From the NCBI RefSeq assembly GCF_013186535.1, contig NZ_JABMCZ010000005.1, positions 1,426,001-1,490,000 of the forward strand: a DNA stretch of 64,000 bases. The letters run 5' to 3'. Under the pieces are notes generated by a model. The model had not been told where the DNA came from. It saw nothing but the letters and a program-made list of their open reading frames with translations, and ran no database searches. Shown here piece by piece: positions 8,770-17,744 of this stretch. Made by a program: the position numbers and the translations under genes. Origin of the DNA: Nocardia terpenica. Lineage in GTDB: Bacteria; Actinomycetota; Actinomycetes; Mycobacteriales; Mycobacteriaceae. Position 1 is the first letter of the stretch; the number at the start of each line of letters is the position of its first letter.

Positions 8770-9894
8770 ATGACAGCTGATCTCTCCCCCACCCATGCCC
8801 CCGTCCCGCTGGACGAGTACCCGCTGCACCAGACGCCGCTGTCGCTGGCGCGGGTCGGGAGCACCGACCGGAACTTCTACGACCGCAGCTATTTCAACGC
8901 CCACGACCGCGCCGGGGGCACCCTGCTGATCACCGGGCTGGGCGTCTATCCGAACCTCGGGGTGATCGACGCCTACGCCGCCGTGCGCCGCGGCGACACC
9001 CTGCGGGCGGTGCGGTTCTCCGACGCGCTGCGCCGCCGCGACCTGGAGCAGCGGGTCGGCGGCTATCGCATCGAGGTGCGAGAACCGTTGCAGCGCATCC
9101 GAATCGTCTGCGAGCACGACGATCTGGCCTTCGACCTCACCTGGACCGGGGCCTTCCCCGCCGTGCAGGAGCAATCGCATGTCATCCTCGGCGCGTCCCG
9201 GCCCATCATCGATGCCTCCCGCTTCGCGCAGGTCGGGTCGTGGGAGGGCACGCTCGCGGTGGACGGCGCCGATATCGCCGTGACACCGGACATCTGGACC
9301 GGCACCCGCGACCGCTCCTGGGGCATCCGCCCGGTGGGCGAGCCGGAACCGGCCGGACGACCGGCGGCCGACCCGTCGGGCGGATTCTGGTGGGTGTACG
9401 CGCCGCTGCGCTTCGACGATTTCGCGATCGTCGTCATCGTGCAGGAGAACCCGGACGGATTCCGCACCCTCAACGACGCGGTGCGGGTGTGGCCGGACGG
9501 GCGGATCGAACAGCTCGGCTGGCCGCGCGTGCACATCGAATACCGTTCCGGCAGCAGGCATCCGGTGTCGGCCCGACTGGAACTGACCACCCCCGACGGC
9601 AAACCGCTCGACATCCACATCCGCCCGCACACCTGCTACCCCCTGCACATCGGCTGCGGCTACGGCGGCGACCCCGACTGGACCCACGGCCAGTGGAAGG
9701 GCGAGAACTGGTCCGCCAGCACCACCTACGACCTCACCAACCCCGCAACCTCCGCCCGCATCCCCTGGGGCGTCATCGACCACGTAGCCCAAGCCCGCTG
9801 CGGCGACGCCGAAGGCTGGGGCCTGTTCGAACACGCCACCATGGGCCGCCACACCCCCACCGGCTTCACCGACTGGGCCACTGTGGCGCCGTAG
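8770..9894 (+). CDS. Conserved hypothetical protein paired with phosphotransferase
   Basis: A 374-residue soluble protein without a motif I can tie to a named enzyme. It is rich in beta-strand-like sequence with many Trp and Tyr residues (WWVYAPLRFDDFAIVVIVQE, WGVIDHVAQARCG), a pattern seen in lipocalin-like or AttH-like beta-barrels. Proteins of this kind often sit beside APH-fold genes in mycobacteria and Nocardia. It starts 19 bp after the phosphotransferase stop with an ATG and is very likely co-transcribed. The function is not known. Confidence 0.7.
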   Translation: MTADLSPTHAPVPLDEYPLHQTPLSLARVGSTDRNFYDRSYFNAHDRAGGTLLITGLGVYPNLGVIDAYAAVRRGDTLRAVRFSDALRRRDLEQRVGGYRIEVREPLQRIRIVCEHDDLAFDLTWTGAFPAVQEQSHVILGASRPIIDASRFAQVGSWEGTLAVDGADIAVTPDIWTGTRDRSWGIRPVGEPEPAGRPAADPSGGFWWVYAPLRFDDFAIVVIVQENPDGFRTLNDAVRVWPDGRIEQLGWPRVHIEYRSGSRHPVSARLELTTPDGKPLDIHIRPHTCYPLHIGCGYGGDPDWTHGQWKGENWSASTTYDLTNPATSARIPWGVIDHVAQARCGDAEGWGLFEHATMGRHTPTGFTDWATVAP

Positions 9895-10206
9895 GGGGAA
9901 CAGGCTTCGCCCCACGATCCCAGCCTGCCGACTTCGCCCCACGAGCCCGGCCTGCCGACACTCATGATCCCGGCGTGCTTTTGGCCGGGATCTTCCGAGA
10001 GGTCCCGGCCAAAAGCACGCCGGGACATGAACATTGGAAGCACCGGGGAACGAACATTGGAAGCGTCGAGAAATGGACAGTGGGACGCACCGGGAACACG
10101 GACTGTCGGAAGCGCCGGGAACACGACTGTCGGATGCCGGGAACACGGACTGTGGGAAGCACGCCTGAATCACGGACCGTGGGCCAGCGCCGGTAAGTTC
10201 GCCGAT
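9895..10206. repeat. Hairpin pair with tandem half-element units on both flanks
   Basis: Two full hairpins in opposite orientation lie at 9966-9992 (arms GATCCCGGC/GCCGGGATC, loop GTGCTTTTG) and 10002-10026 (arms GTCCCGGC/GCCGGGAC), 9 bp apart. To the left are two diverged units of about 25 bp that begin with a GATCCCAGC-like half-arm. To the right, to about 10170, are several units of about 25 bp that begin GCCGGGAAC and continue ACGGACTGT. The block separates the preceding hypothetical gene from the DUF2293 gene. Short open frames here that read MIPACFWPG come from the hairpin and are not genes. Confidence 0.8.
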
Positions 10207-11250
10207 GTGTCCAAACTCCGGCGGCGGGTGGGTGAGGCTGCGGTGGCGGCGGTGGCCCGGCAGAAGTATGTGAGTGTGATCGATGTGTTCGCGGGGCTGG
10301 GGTGGTTGAAGGCGCGGGATGTGGATCGGTGGCGGCAGGGGCGGGTGGATTCGCTGGAGCAGGTGGCGGCGGTGTCGGGGGAGCGGATGCGGGAGGCGGC
10401 GGATCTGTTGCGGGAGTGGGCCGGTGAACACGGGCTCGCTGCGAGCGAGGCGGCCTACCTGTCCGGGACGCTGGAGCAGCAGGCGCTGCGCTTTGTCGAA
10501 CACGGTGGGGACGCGGTGTTTCGGACACAGTGGCTGTCGCCGGAGCTGAGCCCGGCCCGCCGCGCCCGGCTGGTGGAGCGGCAGAACCGCGCGCCCGATC
10601 TGACCGTCGTGGCCGCGGCCGAGCCGTGGAACTGCTGCGAATGCACCGAGACCGGGCCGTATCGGATCATGTCCGGCGCGGGTCCGCTCTGCCTGACCTG
10701 CGCCGACCTGGACCATCTGGAATTCCTGCCCGCGGGCGATGCGGCGCTGAGCCGCCGGGCCAAGAAGGAGAGCACGCTGTCGGCGATCGTCGTCCGCTAC
10801 AACGCGCGGCGTCGGCGGCACGAGCGGGAGGGCATCCTCGTCGAGGAGGCGGCCCTGGCCCGCGCCGAACGGCTGTGCCTGGCCGACGAGGAGGTCCGGC
10901 TGCGGCGGCGCGAACGCGACCGGGTGCGGCGCGACGAGCAGGACGTCGAGTTCCGGGACCGGTTCGCGGCCGAGATCCGGCGACTGTTCCCGCGCTGCCC
11001 CGACGACCGCTCCGCCGAGATCGCCGAGCACGCCGCGCTGCGCGGCAGCGGCCGCGTCGGGCGCAGCGCGGCCGCCAAAGCGCTTGCGGCCGAAGCGGTC
11101 ACGCTGGCCGTCGTCGCCTCGATCCGGCACCGCGACACCGCCTACGACCGGCTGCTGATGAACGGCACCCCGCGCCAGCAGGCCCGTGCGCAGATCCGCG
11201 CCGACCTCGACCGGGTGTTGGAGTCCTGGCGCGCGCCTGCGTCCATGTGA
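10207..11250 (+). CDS. DUF2293 domain-containing protein
   Basis: A 347-residue protein. The N-terminal third is helical and unassigned. In the centre, CCECTETGPYRIM followed by LCLTCADLDHLEF looks like a CxxC...CxxC zinc-binding knuckle (about residues 142-175). The C-terminal DUF2293 domain holds ALAAEAVTLAVVASIRHRDTAYDRLLMNG with the family's conserved R-H-x-x-T-x-Y-D-x-L-L segment. A basic, Arg/Glu-rich helix (about residues 198-255) joins the two. The function is unknown; a nucleic-acid role is only a guess from the zinc knuckle. The start is the GTG at 10207, because everything upstream in frame is repeat DNA. Confidence 0.8.
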   Translation: MSKLRRRVGEAAVAAVARQKYVSVIDVFAGLGWLKARDVDRWRQGRVDSLEQVAAVSGERMREAADLLREWAGEHGLAASEAAYLSGTLEQQALRFVEHGGDAVFRTQWLSPELSPARRARLVERQNRAPDLTVVAAAEPWNCCECTETGPYRIMSGAGPLCLTCADLDHLEFLPAGDAALSRRAKKESTLSAIVVRYNARRRRHEREGILVEEAALARAERLCLADEEVRLRRRERDRVRRDEQDVEFRDRFAAEIRRLFPRCPDDRSAEIAEHAALRGSGRVGRSAAAKALAAEAVTLAVVASIRHRDTAYDRLLMNGTPRQQARAQIRADLDRVLESWRAPASM

Positions 11251-11329
11251 CCCACGTCTCGGGTAGCCTGCCTGCGATCGAAGACCCGGGCCCGACCGGG
11301 CCGGGACGGCACAGTGAAAGGCGGGCACG

Positions 11330-11770
11330 ATGAGCGGTTTCGGAGTTTCGCGCGGCGCTGCCGGCGCCCTGCTCGCGGCGGCGTGGCTGGCATTGCCGGT
11401 CGTCTCGGCATCCTCGGCGAACGCGGCGATCGAGCCGAGCCTGGACGTCATGATGGCGGGTTCGGCCCTCAGCCTCGCGAACACGGCCTCCGTCGGGTGC
11501 CAGCAGACCGCGCAGGTGTTCCTGCGGAATCCGGACGGCAGCCCGGTGACGCACGGGACCGTCGACTTCTTCAGCCATCTGAACGGCATGAGCGGCAATA
11601 TCGTCGGCACCGTGCCGGTGCGCGACGGCGCCGCGAGCATTCCGTGGATGCCCGACCGGGCGGGCCAGCACGTCGTCACCGCGATCTACTACGACGGCCA
11701 GCCCGACTACCAGCCCGTCGCCGGTTACACCTCGGTCTACGCCGTCGACCTCGGCGGCACCTGCGTCTGA
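11330..11770 (+). CDS. Secreted single Ig-like domain protein
   Basis: A 146-residue exported protein. A clear signal peptide (GALLAAAWLALPVVSASSANA, cleavage predicted after about residue 32) is followed by one Ig-like/Big_3 type domain. The domain shows QVFLRNPDGSPVTHGTVDF and GQHVVTAIYYDGQPDYQP, and a Cys pair (one near residue 54, one near the C-terminus) that may form a disulphide. It probably acts at the cell surface; the ligand is unknown. Its 3' end overlaps the convergent cobE-like gene by 34 bp. Confidence 0.75.
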   Translation: MSGFGVSRGAAGALLAAAWLALPVVSASSANAAIEPSLDVMMAGSALSLANTASVGCQQTAQVFLRNPDGSPVTHGTVDFFSHLNGMSGNIVGTVPVRDGAASIPWMPDRAGQHVVTAIYYDGQPDYQPVAGYTSVYAVDLGGTCV

Positions 11771-12177
11771 CCGCCCGCCGCCACCGCGATCGTCGTCCCC
11801 GCCACGGTGGTCTTGGGGACGACGATCCGCCCCGCCCCGAATATCCGAACCGCCGCCGAGATCGCCGCCGCCTCGGCCACACTGGCCGTCCCGACCGCCG
11901 CCCGCACCCGCTCGCCGGGACTCGGCACCTCCACCTCGGCGAGCTCCGCCGCCGCGAACCCCAGCACGGGCACCCCGAGCTCCCGCGCCGCCGCCACCAT
12001 CCCGTCCTCCCCGGCCCGCCGATCGATGGTCGCCAGGCACCGAATCTCCTTCTCCCCCACTATCTCCCGCACGCCCCCCACAATCAACGCCGCCGCCACG
12101 CCGGGTCTGCACCCGACCCCGACGACCAGCTCACCAATCGCTGATGACACCGATCTCCCGCTACCGATAGTAGTCAT
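11737..12177 (-). CDS. cobE: Cobalamin biosynthesis protein, CobE/CbiG C-terminal type
   Basis: A 146-residue protein matching the CobE/CbiG C-terminal domain, which takes part in opening the ring of precorrin-5A or supporting that step. Typical features are the N-terminal LVVGVGCRPGVAA strand-loop, LATIDRRAGEDGMVAAARELGVP in the middle, and VAEAAAISAA near the end, where the family has a conserved VAEAAAL helix. It overlaps the convergent Ig-like gene at its 3' end. A hairpin pair separates it from cobB downstream of its start. Other corrin-ring genes (cobG-cobN) are not in the window. Confidence 0.85.
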   Translation of the reverse strand: MTTIGSGRSVSSAIGELVVGVGCRPGVAAALIVGGVREIVGEKEIRCLATIDRRAGEDGMVAAARELGVPVLGFAAAELAEVEVPSPGERVRAAVGTASVAEAAAISAAVRIFGAGRIVVPKTTVAGTTIAVAAGGQTQVPPRSTA

Positions 12178-12191
12178 GACATCCTCGTCAC

Positions 12192-12310
12192 TCCGGCGTG
12201 CTTGCGGCCGGAATCGACTCGGTTGCAGAAGATCCCGGCCAAAAGCACGCCGGGATCATGAACCGGACACACGCCGGGACCATGAACCAGACACACGCCG
12301 CGATGGCGAG
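12192..12310. repeat. Hairpin pair, one member decayed, with short tandem tail
   Basis: The left hairpin (12192-12212) has short arms TCCGGC/GCCGGA and a changed loop (GTGCTTGCG instead of GTGCTTTTG). The right hairpin (12231-12257) is perfect, with arms GATCCCGGC/GCCGGGATC. After it come about two units of 24 bp with the core CACGCCGGGACCATGAACC, again the outer half of the hairpin plus a spacer specific to this site. The block lies between the start of the cobE-like gene and the 3' end of cobB. Confidence 0.75.
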
Positions 12311-12414
12311 CGGGACTTCTGCCGATGCGCTTGGCTGGTGGCTGCTGGGGTGAACGAATCTCGCGTGGACGGAATGTTCGGACGAGGCCGGGGCCTGCGG
12401 TCTTGTGCGCCGGC

Positions 12415-13821
12415 TCACGCACGGTAACGAACGGCGGCATAGTCGGCGGCGGCGGTGACGAATCGGGTTGCGGCCGTGGGATTTCCGGCCGGATGGGTAT
12501 GGAGGTAGGAGGCGTGGACCCGATGCAGGACGGCACCCTCACGGGTGGGCGTGCCGGTAGGGCCGCGCCAGCCCCAGGCCCGGGTGTCGGAAGCGGCGGA
12601 AGTGAGGTGGGTGCGGTGGAATTCGTGGCCGCGGACGCGTTCCCCGGTGGTCCAGAGGGGAGAATCGGCCAGCGCCACCGCGTCTCGATAGCCGAGGGTG
12701 AGGCGAGGGCCGAATTCGGCGGTGGCGTCGACGACCCCGGCCATGCGGTGCCCGTCCAGCGACCGCGTCAGATACAGCAGGCCCGCGCATTCGGCGTGGA
12801 TCGGCATGCCGTCGCGGGCGAGGGCGGCGACCGCGTCCAGCAGGCGGGTATTGGCGGCCAGGTCGGCGGCGTGCTCCTCGGGGAACCCGCCGGGCAGGAC
12901 CAGAGCGGCCGCGCCGGAAGGCAATTCATCGTGCAGGGGGTCGAAGACCGTCACCCGCGCTCCGGCCGCCTCCAGCAGCTCCCGGTGCTCGGCGTAACCG
13001 AAGGTGAATGCCGCACCCCCGGCGAGGGCGATCACCGGCCCATCGGAAGGTCGACCGGCAACCACGGTTTCGCCACCACGAACGGCATCGGCCGGATCCC
13101 ATACCGGACCGGAGGCGGTCGCACCGGCCAGCCGCACCAATGCACCCAGATCCACATGCGCCGCAACGAGTTCGGTCATCGCATCCACCGCGGACCTGGC
13201 CGCGATGCCGTGCTCGACGGCCGGGATCAGCCCGAGATGCCGTGCGGGGACGGCCAATTCGTCCAGACGCGGGAGAACGCCGAGGACCGGGAGGCCGACG
13301 CGGGCGCAGGCGGCGCGCAGCACCTGCTCGTGTCGTTCGCTGCCGACCCGGTTGAGAATCACGCCGCCGAGCCGGATCTCGCTGTCGAAGGTGGCGAAGC
13401 CGTGCAGCAGCGCGGCCAGGCTCTGGCTGTGGCCGCGCGCGTCGACCACCAGCACCACCGGCGCGCCCAGCAGCGCGGCGACCTGCGCGGTCGACCCTTC
13501 CGCGACGGGCGCGGCGTGATTGTCGTCGATGCGGCCGTCGAACAGCCCCATCACGCCCTCAACCACCGCGATATCGCAGCCGCGGGCACCGTGCCGGTAC
13601 AGCGGCACCACCCGCTGCGCGCCGACCAGCACCGGGTCCAGATTCCGGCCGGGCCGTCCGGCCGCCAGCCCGTGATACCCGGGATCGATGTAGTCGGGCC
13701 CCACCTTGAACGGCGCCACCCGATGCCCGGCCAGCCGCAGCGCACCGATCAAACCCGTTGCGAGGGTGGTCTTTCCGCTTCCGGACGCGGGCGCGGCGAT
13801 GACCACCGCGGGGACGGTCAT
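12415..13821 (-). CDS. cobB: Cobyrinate a,c-diamide synthase (hydrogenobyrinic acid amidase)
   Basis: An ATP- and glutamine-dependent amidase that makes the a,c-diamide of (hydrogeno)cobyrinic acid. The N-terminal P-loop is APASGSGKTTLATG, followed by FKVGPDYIDPGYH as in CbiA/CobB. The C-terminal class-I glutamine amidotransferase domain has the nucleophile Cys in HAECAGLLYLTRS and a late His in ASYLHTHPAGN. Length (468) is normal. The ATG at 13821 is chosen because a GGAG precedes it; a GTG at 13836 is in frame. It lies 22 bp behind cobO in the same operon. Confidence 0.95.
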   Translation of the reverse strand: MTVPAVVIAAPASGSGKTTLATGLIGALRLAGHRVAPFKVGPDYIDPGYHGLAAGRPGRNLDPVLVGAQRVVPLYRHGARGCDIAVVEGVMGLFDGRIDDNHAAPVAEGSTAQVAALLGAPVVLVVDARGHSQSLAALLHGFATFDSEIRLGGVILNRVGSERHEQVLRAACARVGLPVLGVLPRLDELAVPARHLGLIPAVEHGIAARSAVDAMTELVAAHVDLGALVRLAGATASGPVWDPADAVRGGETVVAGRPSDGPVIALAGGAAFTFGYAEHRELLEAAGARVTVFDPLHDELPSGAAALVLPGGFPEEHAADLAANTRLLDAVAALARDGMPIHAECAGLLYLTRSLDGHRMAGVVDATAEFGPRLTLGYRDAVALADSPLWTTGERVRGHEFHRTHLTSAASDTRAWGWRGPTGTPTREGAVLHRVHASYLHTHPAGNPTAATRFVTAAADYAAVRYRA

Positions 13822-13843
13822 ACCCGGACTCCGCACGGCGGGT

Positions 13844-14458
13844 TCACCATTCGATGCCCCGCTGGCCCTTGCGGCCGGTGTCCATCGGGTGCTTGACCTT
13901 GGTCATCTCGGTGACCAGGTCGGCGGCGTCGAGCAGGGCCTGCGGGGCGTCGCGGCCGGTGATCACCACGTGCTGGTTGCCCGGGCGGGCGGTCAGCGCC
14001 TCGACCACCTCGTCCACCTCGATCCAGCCCCATGTGAGCGGATAGGTGAATTCGTCGAGCACGTAGAAGCGATGCCGCTCGGCGCGTAACCGGCGGGCGA
14101 TCTCCTGCCAGCCGGACCGGGCCGCCGCGGCGTGGTCCTCCTCGGTGCCCTGCTTGCGGGTCCACGACCAGCCCTCGCCCATCTTGTGCCACTCGACCGG
14201 GCCGCCGACGCCGGACTCCTCGTGCAGCCGACCGAGGGTGCGGAAGGCGGCCTCCTCCCCCACCTTCCACTTGGCGCTCTTGACGAACTGGAACACCGCG
14301 ACATCGAAGCCCTGGTTCCAGGCTCGCAGCGCCATTCCGAACGCCGCGGTGGACTTCCCCTTGCCGGGACCGGTGTGCACGGCCAGCACCGGCTGGTTCC
14401 GCCGCTGCCGCGTGGTCAGCCCGTCGTCGGGAACCGTCTCCGGAACACCCTTCGGCAT
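13844..14458 (-). CDS. cobO: Cob(I)yrinic acid a,c-diamide adenosyltransferase
   Basis: A 204-residue ATP:corrinoid adenosyltransferase of the CobO/BtuR type, which moves the 5'-deoxyadenosyl group of ATP to cobalt. The P-loop is HTGPGKGKSTAAFGMALRA, followed by VAVFQFVKSAKW and the LDEFTYPLTWGWI segment with the Walker-B-like acidic residues. The C-terminal DLVTEMTKVKHPMDTG is typical of the family. It sits just upstream of cobB and downstream of the chelatase/GNAT genes, as in mycobacteria. Confidence 0.95.
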   Translation of the reverse strand: MPKGVPETVPDDGLTTRQRRNQPVLAVHTGPGKGKSTAAFGMALRAWNQGFDVAVFQFVKSAKWKVGEEAAFRTLGRLHEESGVGGPVEWHKMGEGWSWTRKQGTEEDHAAAARSGWQEIARRLRAERHRFYVLDEFTYPLTWGWIEVDEVVEALTARPGNQHVVITGRDAPQALLDAADLVTEMTKVKHPMDTGRKGQRGIEW

Positions 14459-14496
14459 CGCTTCCGTCTCCTTACCCTCGTGGCCTGCTCATGGTG

Positions 14497-14958
14497 TCAT
14501 GCGAGGGCGAGTTTCATGCCCTCGTGGGTGGCCTTGAAACCGAGGCGCTCGTAGAACCGGTGCGCGTCGGTGCGGGACTTGTTGGTGGTGAGCTGGACCC
14601 GGGCGCAGCCGCGCCGCCGCGACTCCTCGATGGCCCAGCGCATCATGTGCGCGCCGATGCCGTGCCCGCGCCGGTCCGCGTCGACCCGCACCGATTCGAT
14701 CTGCGCGATCTGCCCGCCCTGCCACAGCAGCGTCGGCATGAACGACATCCGGAAGGTGCCGACGATCGCGCCGTCGAGTTCGGCGACCATGAGCAGCTCG
14801 CCCGGGTCGGCGTCGATCGTCTCGAACGCGGTCACATAGTGCGCCGGGAGCGGCGGCCCCACCTCGAGCGCCATATCGCTGATGGCATCCTGCGCCATCA
14901 GCGAGACGACGGCCGCCACATCCGACCGCCGCGCCGCCCTGATGATCAAGTTCTCCAT
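14497..14958 (-). CDS. GNAT family N-acetyltransferase
   Basis: A 153-residue acetyl-CoA-dependent acyltransferase. Motif A with the acetyl-CoA pyrophosphate loop is IESVRVDADRRGHGIGAHMM (R-G-x-G-x-G/A pattern), followed by the ARVQLTTNKSRTDAHRFYERLGF segment that closes the fold. The ATG at 14958 starts the conserved sequence (ENLIIRAARRSDVAAV). It lies between the chelatase gene and cobO on the same strand, but nothing links it to corrinoids. The substrate is unknown. Confidence 0.85.
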   Translation of the reverse strand: MENLIIRAARRSDVAAVVSLMAQDAISDMALEVGPPLPAHYVTAFETIDADPGELLMVAELDGAIVGTFRMSFMPTLLWQGGQIAQIESVRVDADRRGHGIGAHMMRWAIEESRRRGCARVQLTTNKSRTDAHRFYERLGFKATHEGMKLALA

Positions 14959-15011
14959 TGCCCCAACCCTAGCGGCAGCGATCGGGCTGCCGCGCAACCG
15001 AACCGGCCCGC

Positions 15012-17102
15012 TCAAGCGGCCGGGCGGACCCCGCGCACCGCTCCGGCGACGGAATCGCCGGTGAGCTCGGCCAATTGCAGATAGGTGGCGCGCAGTTCGC
15101 GGGCCAGCTCCGCGGCCAGGCCGAGGCGGATCATGCCGCGCTCGCAGTCCACGACCACACCGGCGACGCCCTCGCGGGCCAGCAGGCGGGCGGCGGCGCG
15201 GGCGCGCGGGACCGGGTCGGCGCCGCCGGTGGCGCGACCGTCGGTGAGCATGACCAGCATGGCGCGGCGCTGCGGATCGCGCACCCGCTCGCGGTGCACG
15301 ATCTCGCGGGCCTTCAACAACCCCTGCGCCAGTGGGGTTTTGCCGCCGGTGCGCAGCCCGGACAGGCGGCGCACGGCGATGTCGACCGAGGAGGTCGGCG
15401 GCAGCACCAGTTCGGCCTCGCTGCCCCGCACGGTGATCACGGCGACCTTGTCGCGGCGCTGGTAGGCGTCGCGCAGCAGCGCCACCACCGCGCCGGTGAC
15501 CGCCGAGAGCCGATCGCGGGCGGCCATCGAGCCCGAGGCGTCCACCACGAACACCACCAGATTCCCTTCGCGCCCTTCGCGATACGCCCCGCGCAGATCC
15601 TCCGCCTCCAGCGCCAGCGGCCCGGACCGGCGGCCGCGGGCGTGCTGATGCGGGGCGGCGGCGAAGACGGTGCCGAGCACATGCAGGCCCGTGCCGGTCT
15701 CGGTGGTCGAACGCACCACGCGGCCGTGCCGGGTCCGCGCGCGGGACCGACGACCGGGCGCGCCCTCCCCGACGCCCGGAATCTCCCAGCGCGGCGGGCG
15801 CGCAACGGAATTCGCCGGGGCCGACGCCATGCCCTCGCGGGCGCCACCGCGCGGCCCGCCGTTCGGGGAATCGGGGCCGCCGCCATCGTCGGGGCCGTCG
15901 GGACCATCGGGACGATCCGGGTCGTCCGGATCATCCTGCGGCCCTTCGGGATCGTCCTGCGTACCGCCGGGTTCGTCTTGCGCACCGTCGGGGCCGTCCT
16001 GCCGACCGTCGGGGCCGCCGTGCGACTCGCCGGGACGATCACCCGTCTCGTTCGGCCCTCCGGCGCTCTCCGGCGACTCCGATTCCCCTGCCTCGGCGGC
16101 GGATTCGATCTCCTCGCCCGCCCGCTGCATGGCCTCGTCGAGCTGTTCGGAGCTGATGCCGGGCTCGTCGAACGGGTCGCGGCGACGGCGGTGCGGCAGT
16201 GCGAGTTCCGCGGCCACGCGCACGTCTTCGGCCGTGACACAGGAACTTCCGCGCCAGGCCGCGTGGGCGGTGGCGGTGCGGGCCACCACCAGGTCGGCGC
16301 GCATGCCGTCGACGTCGAAACTGGCGCACAGCGCGGCGATCCGGCGCAGCTCGGTATCGTCGAGCGCGACCTCGGGCAGCCGGTCCCGGGCCGCGAGAAT
16401 GCGCTCGGCCACCGCGCGATCGGCGGCGGCGTACTCGGCGGCGAACGCGGCCGGGTCGGCCTCGTAGTCCAGCCGACGGCGGATCACCGCCATGCGCACG
16501 TCCACCTCGCGGGAGGCGAGCACGTCGACGGTGAGCCCGAAGCGGTCCAGCAGCTGCGGGCGCAGCTCGCCCTCCTCCGGATTCATGGTGCCCACCAGCA
16601 CGAAACGCGCCGGATGCGAATGCGAGACCCCGTCGCGCTCGATGTGCACCCGGCCCATCGCCGCCGCGTCGAGCAGCACGTCCACCAGATGGTCGTGCAG
16701 CAGATTCACCTCGTCGACATACAGCACACCGTGATGCGCGGCGGCCAGCAGACCGGGCCGGAACGCCTGCTCCCCGTCGCGCAGCACCCGCTCGAGATCC
16801 AGCGACCCGACCACCCGGTCCTCGGTCGCCCCGACCGGCAGCTCCACCAGCCGCGCGGGCCGCGACCCACGCTCATCGACAACCGGCGGCAACAGTTGCG
16901 CCAGCGCCCGCACCACCGTCGACTTGGCGGTCCCCTTCTCCCCCCGCACCAGCACCCCACCGATCCCCGGATGCACCGCACACAGCATCAACGCCAGCTG
17001 CAACTGCTCCTGCCCCACCACCGCGGAGAACGGAAACCCCACATCCTCACGGCCGGACTGCTCGACGCTCGAACGCGCCACACGAACTGCGGAATCGGAC
17101 AC
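15012..17102 (-). CDS. Fused AAA+/VWA magnesium- or cobalt-chelatase subunit (ChlI-ChlD type)
   Basis: A 696-residue chelatase motor protein. The N-terminal ~330 residues are the BchI-like AAA+ ATPase with Walker A VRGEKGTAKSTVVRAL and Walker B-like GVLYVDEVNLLHDHLVD. A low-complexity Asp/Gly/Pro/Glu linker follows (about residues 335-455, repeated GPDD/DGPD). The C-terminal VWA domain has an intact MIDAS site DASGSMAARD and TDGRATGG. Actinobacteria make no bacteriochlorophyll, so with cobO and cobB as neighbours a role in inserting cobalt into the corrin ring (with CobN elsewhere) is the usual inference. The start is the GTG at 17102. Confidence 0.88.
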   Translation of the reverse strand: MSDSAVRVARSSVEQSGREDVGFPFSAVVGQEQLQLALMLCAVHPGIGGVLVRGEKGTAKSTVVRALAQLLPPVVDERGSRPARLVELPVGATEDRVVGSLDLERVLRDGEQAFRPGLLAAAHHGVLYVDEVNLLHDHLVDVLLDAAAMGRVHIERDGVSHSHPARFVLVGTMNPEEGELRPQLLDRFGLTVDVLASREVDVRMAVIRRRLDYEADPAAFAAEYAAADRAVAERILAARDRLPEVALDDTELRRIAALCASFDVDGMRADLVVARTATAHAAWRGSSCVTAEDVRVAAELALPHRRRRDPFDEPGISSEQLDEAMQRAGEEIESAAEAGESESPESAGGPNETGDRPGESHGGPDGRQDGPDGAQDEPGGTQDDPEGPQDDPDDPDRPDGPDGPDDGGGPDSPNGGPRGGAREGMASAPANSVARPPRWEIPGVGEGAPGRRSRARTRHGRVVRSTTETGTGLHVLGTVFAAAPHQHARGRRSGPLALEAEDLRGAYREGREGNLVVFVVDASGSMAARDRLSAVTGAVVALLRDAYQRRDKVAVITVRGSEAELVLPPTSSVDIAVRRLSGLRTGGKTPLAQGLLKAREIVHRERVRDPQRRAMLVMLTDGRATGGADPVPRARAAARLLAREGVAGVVVDCERGMIRLGLAAELARELRATYLQLAELTGDSVAGAVRGVRPAA

Positions 17103-17273
17103 GCCCCCACTCTAGGCGGCGGGTATGTCACCCGCCGCACCGCAGTCCGCACATCGACAGTCGCGCCGCCGACGAGATCCTCGGCTACGACGAACACGGC
17201 CTGCCCGCACGATCGCCGACCGGATCGAGATTGCGTGGTCCCGCAACGCTTTCCGGTTGCGGGACCGTTGGGG

Positions 17274-17723
17274 TCAGCCGCGGCGCATCGGGATGTGCGG
17301 GATGCCGTCTTCGATGTACTCCTCGCCGTCGGTTTTGAAGCCGTGCTTGGTGTACATGTCGACCAGGTAGGTCTGGGCGTTCAAACGGACGGTGGCCGAA
17401 CCGGTTTCGGCGAGGGCGGCCTGCAGCAGCCGGGTGGTGTAGCCGTGGCCGCGGGCGGCGACGGCGGTGCACAATCGGCCGATGCGGAAGGACTTCACGC
17501 CGTCCTTGTGCTCCTCCAGCAGCCGCAGGGTGCTGATGATCTCACCCTCGTCGTCGAGCCAGAGGTGTCGGGTCTCCGGCAGCAGATCCAGGCCGTCCAG
17601 CTCCGGATACGCGCATTTCTGCTCGACGACGAAGACCTCGACACGCAACTTCAACAGCTTGTACAGGGTCGCGGTATCGAGATCCGCGGCCCACGACCTT
17701 TTGAGTGCAACCGTTGACATCAT
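17274..17723 (-). CDS. ElaA-type GNAT N-acetyltransferase
   Basis: A 149-residue protein of the ElaA branch of GNAT enzymes. It opens with the branch-specific ATLYKLLKLRVEVFVVEQ, then LDGLDLLPETRHLWL, and carries the acetyl-CoA site in IGRLCTAVAARGHGYTTRLL. The end PHIPMRRG matches ElaA, where a conserved PH-x-x-M tail occurs. Its position between the chelatase and mqo matches Rv2851c of M. tuberculosis. The substrate is unknown. Confidence 0.88.
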   Translation of the reverse strand: MMSTVALKRSWAADLDTATLYKLLKLRVEVFVVEQKCAYPELDGLDLLPETRHLWLDDEGEIISTLRLLEEHKDGVKSFRIGRLCTAVAARGHGYTTRLLQAALAETGSATVRLNAQTYLVDMYTKHGFKTDGEEYIEDGIPHIPMRRG

Positions 17724-17744
17724 CGCGTCTTGCTATCACATAGA

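Noticed and set aside
9964..10206. Long N-terminal extension of the DUF2293 protein (MIPACFWPGSS...)
   Set aside because: The reading comes from the hairpin and its array. The same peptide appears wherever the hairpin occurs.
12339..17717. Long plus-strand frames opposite cobB and the chelatase gene (up to 880 codons)
   Set aside because: They are antisense shadows of high-GC genes with no domain matches; the minus-strand frames encode recognised enzymes.
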